Source: Acetofilamentum sp.
Lineage (GTDB): Bacteria > Bacteroidota > Bacteroidia > Bacteroidales > DTU049
Direction of reading: 5' to 3'
NCBI GenBank assembly: GCA_020720525.1
Contig: DYON01000068.1
Coordinates: 1-11,386, forward strand
Length of the DNA stretch: 11,386 nucleotides
The notes below the pieces were generated by a model. That model saw only the letters and a list, made by a program, of their open reading frames with translations. It made no database searches and was not told the origin of the DNA. The position numbers and the translations under genes were made by a program. This document shows positions 6,901 to 11,386 of this stretch, in pieces (the stretch's first letter is position 1; every line of letters starts with the position of its first letter).

Positions 6901-7302
6901 GGCAAAATTTGCCATCATCTGCTCATAAACACTATATATTGGATATCGATCCCAAGCTGCCATTTCAGCTACTGTCGTAGCCATTGTCAATGATTTTGGT
7001 TGTAACTTTGGGATTATTTCATAAGGGATATTTCTAGTGATAAATGTTTGAAATTCAATCGCATTTGCATAAGCAATCACTTCGTAGCCTTGTCCACCGG
7101 AAAGTGTTTTTACATTGTCAATCGACATGATGTGTGTAAGGTCTTCATTAATCTGAGCCTTAGACAATACTGTGAATTTGACAACTATCTCGCCACGATC
7201 CTGCAAAATTTGCGATGCTTGCACATTTTGACTCGTAGCTGTATTTTGTGCCGTTATTACTAAAATTAGAAACAGCCCAATCAATGTGAAATAATATTTC
7301 AT
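3922..7302 (-). CDS. Secreted M14 zinc carboxypeptidase with PKD domains and T9SS sorting tail
   Basis: A 1126-residue multidomain protease, predicted to be exported and attached to or released from the cell surface by type IX secretion. Order: signal peptide (1 to about 18); N-terminal pro-like region (about 20-115); M14 peptidase (about 120-405); carboxypeptidase-regulatory-like beta domain (about 409-490); PKD (494-573); Ig-like (577-634); unassigned beta-rich domain (about 635-795); three PKD domains (799-871, 873-954, 956-1036); T9SS type A C-terminal domain (about 1048-1126, with YPNPAS at 1050-1055 and a final KxxxxFVK-like end). Zinc ligands are His182 and Glu185 (HGDE) and His294 (NFHGG); NR 254-255 binds the substrate carboxylate; Glu376 (TIELD) is the catalytic base. 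All active-site residues are present, so it should be active. The catalytic, CPD, PKD and sorting-tail order recalls Porphyromonas gingivalis CPG70. It lies between dapA (46 bp) and truA (7 bp). Confidence 0.93.
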   Translation of the reverse strand: MKYYFTLIGLFLILVITAQNTATSQNVQASQILQDRGEIVVKFTVLSKAQINEDLTHIMSIDNVKTLSGGQGYEVIAYANAIEFQTFITRNIPYEIIPKLQPKSLTMATTVAEMAAWDRYPIYSVYEQMMANFASNYPNLCNIDTILASTPSGNYRILVAKISDNVNTAENEPQFLYSSTMHGDETTGYYLMLRLINYLLTNYGAISQVSNLVNGAEIWICPLANPEGTYYQSTPVGSTVANSRRNNLANVDLNRNYPDPRAGQHPDGQLWQAETQAFMTFTDMHHINMSANFHGGAEVTNYPWDTWTSSGNPNADVSWWQRVCANYVATARNVTPTYMSNLYSSGVTEGGDWYVITGGRQDYMNFFKQCREVTIELDDVKITETENLNGMWNTNYQSLLNFIEESLYGIRGIVTDSCTGQPILAKVFANSYDQANDSSHVYSTLPAGNYHKYVNTGTYSLTFSSIGYQLKTINGISVVNGNATIQNVVLTPIAPVANFTADVTSTCSGVVQFTNDGVYPQGSTFLWTFGDGQTSTQENPLHTYSANGTYNVKLKITSCASADSLTKSSYITVNMPIAPSVIGDSICEGGIMSLSATGSGTINWYDASTGGTLVGTGSPWNTPFLSTTTTYYAGSDITTVGAAQHVGMTDNSGGGQYFTTTTGYRYMIFDVSQDIRLESVKVYVNSAGNRTIYLQNNAGVTLDSVVVNVPTGQNPYLVTLDFDIATGTGYQLGVKTGSTNNLYIASGPSYPYSIPGVISITGNNQNQSWFYFFFDWIVKTQSQCNSPRVATVAKVISLPTATFNYNVIGSDVDFTNTLTPGATYNWNFGDGNTSTLENPTHNYSTTGSFIVTLVVTNSSGCSDSTTQTIVISNAPSADFSANTVCLGASTLFTDNSGTAVGTITGWDWDFGNGSGVSSLQNPTYHYSDTGMYAVTLIVGSSIGLFDTTTVPVYVSTRPLADFSYVAGFVGNATTVSDLSQSFIFPITSWAWTFGDGNSSVQQNTFNVYNTPGIFTITMIVANNCGLDTATQQVNIVTTGLVDYDKQPILYPNPASESNITIEFVADNEEIFILNIFGTDGRLVYSENDVCETGNNKKQINIANFANGSYWVELRTSNNTYRLQFVK
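4918..5400 (-). other. Unassigned domain inside the M14 protease (residues about 635-795)
   Basis: Between the Ig-like domain and the second PKD domain lies a segment of roughly 160 residues rich in beta-type sequence (QHVGMTDNSGGGQYF, RLESVKVYVNSAG, YLVTLDFDIATGTGYQLG, ending near SQCNSPRVA). It carries none of the PKD marks (FGDG, HxYxxxG). The pattern suggests a jelly-roll or other beta-sandwich, perhaps a binding module. I cannot name a family for it. Confidence 0.5.
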
Positions 7303-7325
7303 GGTGCAATGAATTTCCTAATAGA

Positions 7326-7357
7326 CTAAAAATATCCGAAAACGTTGTCTATGCAAT
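7326..7357 (-). promoter_or_regulatory. Weak candidate promoter for the M14 protease gene
   Basis: On the minus strand ATTG (7357-7354) and TATTTTTAG (7334-7326) are spaced by 19 bases, resembling TTTG-N19-TAnnTTTG with one mismatch in each box. It overlaps the end of dapA and would start transcripts about 20 bases before the ATG at 7302. It would allow the secreted protease to be expressed apart from dapA. Such matches also occur by chance in AT-rich DNA. Confidence 0.22.
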
Positions 7358-8239
7358 GCTTTTTTCTGTTAATTGCACAGTATCAACAATTTCCTTAAAT
7401 TTATCTTCGCTTACTGGGTGTACTGGCAAGCGAAAAACATGCTCAATCAAGCCTTTGATGTGCATTACGGCTTTAATTCCACTTGGATTGCCCATGTTGA
7501 GCAATTTGTGCATAATTGGCAATAATAAATAGTGATACCTACGCGCTTCTTCGAAATTTCCTGCCAAAGAGGCATGAACCATTTTCGAAAATTCTTTTGG
7601 ATAGGCATTGGCAATAACCGAAATAACGCCGTCGGCACCCAATGCTATAAATGGCAAAGCTAAAGCATCGTCGCCTGCAACCATTTGAAAACCAGCTGGT
7701 TTTTGATGCAACAAATCCATTGCCTGATCCATATTGTCGGTTGCCTCTTTTATGGCAATGATGTTTTTGCAATCGTTTGCCAATCTGATTGTGGTGGCTG
7801 GTTCCATATTCACCACTGTTCTGCCTGGCACATTGTACAAAATTACAGGAAGAGGAGCTTTTTCGGCTATCGACTTGTAATGCATATACATTCCTTCTTG
7901 ATTCGGTTTGTTGTAGTAGGGCATAACCGAAAGTATTGCCGAAGCACCCGTGAAATCGAAGAGATTCATTTCTTCAATCAGTTGGGTGGTGTTGTTGGAA
8001 CCAAATCCCATTACCACAGGAACTTTTCCGTTCAAATGAGCCGAAACTAGTCGCAGTGCATCTTGCTTTTCGAGAAGACTAACCGTTGGCGACTCGCCAG
8101 TGGTACCGAAAAGAACAATGTAATCGACTCCGCCTTCAACCACGTGATCGACAAGCTTCAATAGAGCGTTGGTGTCAATGGCTCCATAGCTGTTGAATGG
8201 TGTTACAAGGGCTACTCCAAGTCCGCGTAAGGATATCAT
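7349..8239 (-). CDS. dapA: 4-hydroxy-tetrahydrodipicolinate synthase
   Basis: DapA condenses pyruvate with aspartate semialdehyde, the first committed step toward diaminopimelate and lysine. The 296-residue chain has the normal length for this TIM-barrel family. Key segments: LFGTTGESPT (43-52) with the two active-site threonines, YYNKP (108-112), YNVPGRT (135-141) with the catalytic Tyr135 and the substrate-binding Arg140, and AIKEAT (162-167) with Lys164 that forms the Schiff base with pyruvate. GADGVISV (201-208) is also typical. The full motif set argues for true DapA over N-acetylneuraminate lyase or another superfamily member. The ATG at 8239 overlaps the stop of the DUF6913 gene (ATGA, 4 bases), implying coupled translation. 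The secreted carboxypeptidase gene follows after 46 bp. Confidence 0.94.
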   Translation of the reverse strand: MISLRGLGVALVTPFNSYGAIDTNALLKLVDHVVEGGVDYIVLFGTTGESPTVSLLEKQDALRLVSAHLNGKVPVVMGFGSNNTTQLIEEMNLFDFTGASAILSVMPYYNKPNQEGMYMHYKSIAEKAPLPVILYNVPGRTVVNMEPATTIRLANDCKNIIAIKEATDNMDQAMDLLHQKPAGFQMVAGDDALALPFIALGADGVISVIANAYPKEFSKMVHASLAGNFEEARRYHYLLLPIMHKLLNMGNPSGIKAVMHIKGLIEHVFRLPVHPVSEDKFKEIVDTVQLTEKSIA

Positions 8240-8784
8240 ACTGGTTTGTTTTTTAACATGTTAAGATAGTCGTGAGTCAGCTTCATTACCTCCTCTTGCG
8301 AAATCGCTTTGCCCGAATCGATGCTGAGGTCGTACAATTGTGAACAATTTTCGGTTGAAACTCCAATTTTAAATTGTGCTGCCGATAAAGTTGCAATCCA
8401 ACGAATCGACTGATGAAGGCAGCTTGTTAGGTCTATTAAAACATCGAATGGATGCAGAAGCAAATCGTCGATTGTTTTCGAGTTGGGAATTCCCGATTTG
8501 GTAATATCGTTTTTGCCAATCATTTCTATATGCAGCGATGGCATACACCATTGTGGGGTAATCTGTAACCCATGAAATCCTATAGCATGAACCGTTTTTC
8601 CATGCAATTGCAATGCTGCATAAACGCGCGAAAACTGGTTGTATCGTTCTTCTGTTGTGCAGTCGAACAATAATAAAAACGACATTGAATCGTCGAAACT
8701 TCGATTGCAAATTTCGCGCTTCACTTTTAGCTGGCGCTTTTGGAGTGCTTTGACAAAAACCTTGTTTTTCAGTTGTTCGAGCAT
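8236..8784 (-). CDS. DUF6913 family protein, coupled to dapA
   Basis: A 182-residue cytoplasmic protein of unknown function that I recognise as the Bacteroidetes family DUF6913. It has a basic N-terminal part (KALQKRQLKVKRE, about 12-24), then a fold with FLLLFDCTTEERYNQ (36-50), HPFDVLIDLT (111-120), AAQFKIGV (135-142) and YDLSID (151-156), ending in a helix DYLNML (172-177). There is no signal peptide or membrane segment. The longest open frame starts at a TTG (8805), but the ATG at 8784 is preferred because it is an ATG and gives the basic-helix start expected for the family. The stop shares four bases with the dapA start, so the two products are probably made in step. The tricorn-like gene ends 45 bp upstream. 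No catalytic motif is apparent. Family assignment is from memory of its sequence pattern. Confidence 0.75.
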   Translation of the reverse strand: MLEQLKNKVFVKALQKRQLKVKREICNRSFDDSMSFLLLFDCTTEERYNQFSRVYAALQLHGKTVHAIGFHGLQITPQWCMPSLHIEMIGKNDITKSGIPNSKTIDDLLLHPFDVLIDLTSCLHQSIRWIATLSAAQFKIGVSTENCSQLYDLSIDSGKAISQEEVMKLTHDYLNMLKNKPV

Positions 8785-8829
8785 GACATTGGGTAATAGA
8801 GACAAAATACAAACGCTTTGTTGGTGCTT

Positions 8830-11386
8830 TTATTTTGTTTTATCGGGTCCTTCGGGAATGTCGGGAAGCGGTTTGTAATTCTTCAGCTCCTCGAGAATAA
8901 CTTCAATTGCTTTTTGCAACTGTGTGTCGGTGCCAATGAACTCTAAATAAGGGTCGTTGTCAACTTCAATGTCGGGGTCAACACCATATCCTTCAATAAT
9001 CCATTCGCTTTCATCGCTTGAATAGCTTGCAAATTCGGGTTTATTCAACACAGTTCCATCTACAAATGGCAATGTGCCACGAATTCCAACAACACCACCC
9101 CAGCTGCGCATTCCAATGGTTTTTCCCAGTCCGTGCTTTTTGAATGCATAAGGAAACAAATCGCCATCGGATGCCGAATACTGATTGAGCAACAAAACTT
9201 TGGGTCCCAACACAAGTTTAGTTGGCGTTTGCCCAGTAACTGTTACATTGCGAGCCATGTTGGCTCGTGTTGGAATACGCATTAATCTTTCCATAATCAT
9301 AGGCGAAACATTGCCACCACCGTTGCCACGATCGTCGATAATAAGTGCCTTTTTGCTTAGTTGTGGATAGAAATATTTCACAAATTCGTTCAAACCTGCC
9401 ACGCTCATATCGGGAATGTGAATGTAGCCAACTTGTCCGTTGGTAGCTTTATCAACCACTTCAATATTGTGTTGAACCCAGCTGTAGTAATACAACGATG
9501 ATTCCGATGCCAAAGGAACAATTACCACTTTTCGGGCTCCTTTATCGGTTGGTTTGCTGTTGACCAACATTTCCACTTGAACACCAGCTTTATCGACCAA
9601 TAGTTGATAAATATCGGCAACGGTATTTGTTTTTATGCCGTTGATAGCAATAATGAATTCACCTTCTTTTATATCGACGCCCATTTCGGTGAGCGGACTG
9701 CGCAATTCGGAACTCCAATTGGCTCCTTGTAAGATTTTGGTCACCTTGAAGTATCCCGATGCGTCGAGAGCAACAACAGCACCCAGCAATCCTGTATTTA
9801 TTCGTTTGGGTTGAGGACAATCGCCGCCACCAATGTAAGCATGACCCACATTGAGCTCGCCAATTAACTCGCCAATCACATAGTTTAAATCGTGACGATT
9901 GTTTACATAAGGAAGTAGCACTGCGTATTTATCGCGAACGGCTACCCAATCGACACCTTGCATGTTCGACACATAAAAGAAATCGCGCATTTGACGCCAT
10001 GCTTCGAAATAAATCTGGCTCCATTCCTGCTGCCGATTTAATTTCGTTTTGAGTTCGGCAAAAGAAACACTCTTGTCGGGCTTGATTTCCGATTTGGGCA
10101 AATCAATTACATAGTAGTTTTTGTCTTTGCGAATCATCATTTTCTTTCCGTTGGCGGTAATCTGAAAACCATCGAATTCGCCCAGCGTAGCTTCTTTGCG
10201 TGTTGTGAGATCGTACACCATCAGACGTGTTTTTTCGTCGCCTTTTCCACGACGATTGTAATAAATGCTTTGGTCAATCATTTCAACGCCCCAATAATTC
10301 GATGCTTCGATAGGCAAAGCAACAATGCGGTTTTGTATGTTGTTGGTGCTTACAATTATATCGGTCGATGCAGCTTCTGCTGGTTTCGATTCGGTTGTTG
10401 CCGGCTTTTCGTCAATAACAACTTCGTCGTTTTCGGGCGCAAACGGATTGGGTGTAGCACTATTGAGTGTAACTAAATAAACTTTCGACATGTCGGTGTA
10501 GGCATGATTCCACTCGGTTTGGCTATAAGTTGGATTGAAATCGCGATCGCTTACAAACAATAAATATTTGCCATCGTAGCTAAAATGAGCATTGTACGAT
10601 TCGTACCATGTGTCGGTAACAGCGGTTTTGGTGCCAGTTGCAATTTCGTACAGAACGATTTGATTCATGCCAGTTTTTTGTGGCTCGGTATAAACAATCC
10701 ACTTGCTGTCGGGACTCCACGAAAAATCGTTGTATTCCCAAACTCCGTTCGACGACACTTCGCTTATTTTTTTTGTTTCAATATCAACAAACCGCAAGCG
10801 CAGCTTCTTGTCGCTGAAAAGTATTTTTTTGCTATCGGGCGACCAGTCTATCGAAAAATAATAGCTGTCGGCATTTTTGGTTAGCTGAATTGCATCGCTG
10901 CTGCCGTCTTGAGCTTGCATCCATATTTCGAATTCACCACTTTTATCGCTGATCCAAGCAATATTTTTACCATCGGGCGACCAAACTGCATTGCGGTCGT
11001 TTGCCCCCGAATTCATAGTAATATTGCGGGTTACGCCGCTTTTTACAGGAACCGAAAATACTTCGCCGCGAGCTCCAACCACAAGGCGTTCGCCACCTGG
11101 AGCTGAACTTACCGATTGAATATTCTTTGATGCGTCTGCAATAATTTCGCGACTAAAATTTAAGTCGTTGGCTATCTGAATGGTAACTTTTTTAGCTTTC
11201 TGGCTGATAACATCGAACACATACAAAAATCCGCCTTTTTCAAATACAATTTCGTTTCCACTTGCCGACGGAAATTTGATGTCGTAGTCGGTGAAATTGG
11301 TTACTTTTCGTGTGGCTTTGCTTTCGGTGTCGTAGCAAAACAAATTCATGGCTCTGTCGCGATCCGAAAGAAAATAAATTTCTTTT
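8830..11386 (-). CDS. Tricorn-like S41 serine protease (N-terminus beyond the right edge)
   Basis: Tricorn proteases are large enzymes that cut peptides into short fragments. Here 851 residues are visible; the frame stays open through 11386 (upstream codons read KEIYFLSDRDRA), so the Met at 11349 is internal, and about 200 or more N-terminal residues are missing. Numbering from that Met: beta-propeller repeats (WSPDGKNIAWISD 123-135, WSPDSKKILFSD 169-180, WSPDSKWIVY 211-220, FSYDGKYLLFVSDRD 256-270); an acidic/Ala-Thr-Pro linker (about 298-330); a second propeller part; a helical core with VGHAYIGGGD (501-510); a PDZ domain (about 518-610); and the S41 catalytic domain with DDRGNGGGNVS (672-682), SASDGD (725-730) and EGYGVDPDIEV (786-796). 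Predicted nucleophile Ser727 with Asp728, His503 and Glu786. Gly502 stands where Thermoplasma tricorn has Ser745. The signal peptide, if any, is outside the window. The DUF6913 gene follows after 45 bp. Confidence 0.92.
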   Translation of the reverse strand, partial: KEIYFLSDRDRAMNLFCYDTESKATRKVTNFTDYDIKFPSASGNEIVFEKGGFLYVFDVISQKAKKVTIQIANDLNFSREIIADASKNIQSVSSAPGGERLVVGARGEVFSVPVKSGVTRNITMNSGANDRNAVWSPDGKNIAWISDKSGEFEIWMQAQDGSSDAIQLTKNADSYYFSIDWSPDSKKILFSDKKLRLRFVDIETKKISEVSSNGVWEYNDFSWSPDSKWIVYTEPQKTGMNQIVLYEIATGTKTAVTDTWYESYNAHFSYDGKYLLFVSDRDFNPTYSQTEWNHAYTDMSKVYLVTLNSATPNPFAPENDEVVIDEKPATTESKPAEAASTDIIVSTNNIQNRIVALPIEASNYWGVEMIDQSIYYNRRGKGDEKTRLMVYDLTTRKEATLGEFDGFQITANGKKMMIRKDKNYYVIDLPKSEIKPDKSVSFAELKTKLNRQQEWSQIYFEAWRQMRDFFYVSNMQGVDWVAVRDKYAVLLPYVNNRHDLNYVIGELIGELNVGHAYIGGGDCPQPKRINTGLLGAVVALDASGYFKVTKILQGANWSSELRSPLTEMGVDIKEGEFIIAINGIKTNTVADIYQLLVDKAGVQVEMLVNSKPTDKGARKVVIVPLASESSLYYYSWVQHNIEVVDKATNGQVGYIHIPDMSVAGLNEFVKYFYPQLSKKALIIDDRGNGGGNVSPMIMERLMRIPTRANMARNVTVTGQTPTKLVLGPKVLLLNQYSASDGDLFPYAFKKHGLGKTIGMRSWGGVVGIRGTLPFVDGTVLNKPEFASYSSDESEWIIEGYGVDPDIEVDNDPYLEFIGTDTQLQKAIEVILEELKNYKPLPDIPEGPDKTK

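Noticed and set aside
8785..8805. TTG start at 8805 for the DUF6913 gene
   Set aside because: The in-frame ATG at 8784 gives the more natural N-terminus, and the extra seven residues show no sign of conservation. It is not fully excluded.
8369..8812. Second minus-strand frame over the DUF6913 gene
   Set aside because: The other frame has family-like motifs and the exact 4-base overlap with dapA, while this one has neither.
8785..8829. Possible promoter before the DUF6913 gene (TATTTTGTC)
   Set aside because: The -7-like box lacks one base of the pattern and there is no TTTG at 19 bases upstream.

Overview
The window looks like chromosomal DNA of a member of the Bacteroidota, most likely Bacteroidales or a close relative. 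The evidence is AT-rich DNA, A-rich leaders without strong Shine-Dalgarno sites, a promoter matching the Bacteroidetes TTTG-N19-TAnnTTTG pattern, several lipoprotein signals ending in Ser-Cys, a DUF6913 protein, and a large secreted protease ending in a type IX secretion (T9SS) sorting domain. The genus cannot be fixed from sequence alone. I see no rRNA, tRNA, CRISPR array, intact insertion sequence or phage gene.

Layout from left to right. Positions 1-294 hold no convincing gene, only a possible 5' end of a minus-strand gene leaving the left edge. Positions 295-1536 (minus) carry a two-gene unit: a CoA-pyrophosphatase-like Nudix hydrolase, then, 6 bp downstream, an unusual peptide deformylase with a lipoprotein signal. 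Divergent from it at 1565-2914 (plus) is a compact envelope unit with a recognisable promoter: a small acidic lipoprotein (DUF4878-like), a membrane-anchored permuted-papain (YiiX/NlpC-P60-like) enzyme and a 46-residue lipoprotein that overlaps the preceding stop codon by one base. A 235-bp gene-free stretch with two hairpins and a short repeat separates this unit from the convergent block to its right.

Positions 3150-11386 (minus) are one head-to-tail series. In transcription order it contains a tricorn-like S41 protease whose N-terminus lies beyond the right edge, a DUF6913 protein, dapA (4-base overlap with the DUF6913 gene), a 1126-residue secreted M14 zinc carboxypeptidase with PKD repeats and a T9SS sorting tail, and truA. 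Gaps are 45, -4, 46 and 7 bp, so partial or full co-transcription is plausible. The block mixes housekeeping functions (lysine/cell-wall precursor synthesis, tRNA modification) with protein degradation inside and outside the cell. A coordinated peptide-use role is only inference.

Most genes belong to known families and I did not find a clear new multi-gene system. The best leads are the lipoprotein deformylase, a hairpin that buries the start codon of the YiiX-like gene, the translational coupling of DUF6913 to dapA, the unassigned domain inside the M14 protease, and the tiny lipoprotein gene at 2774-2914.
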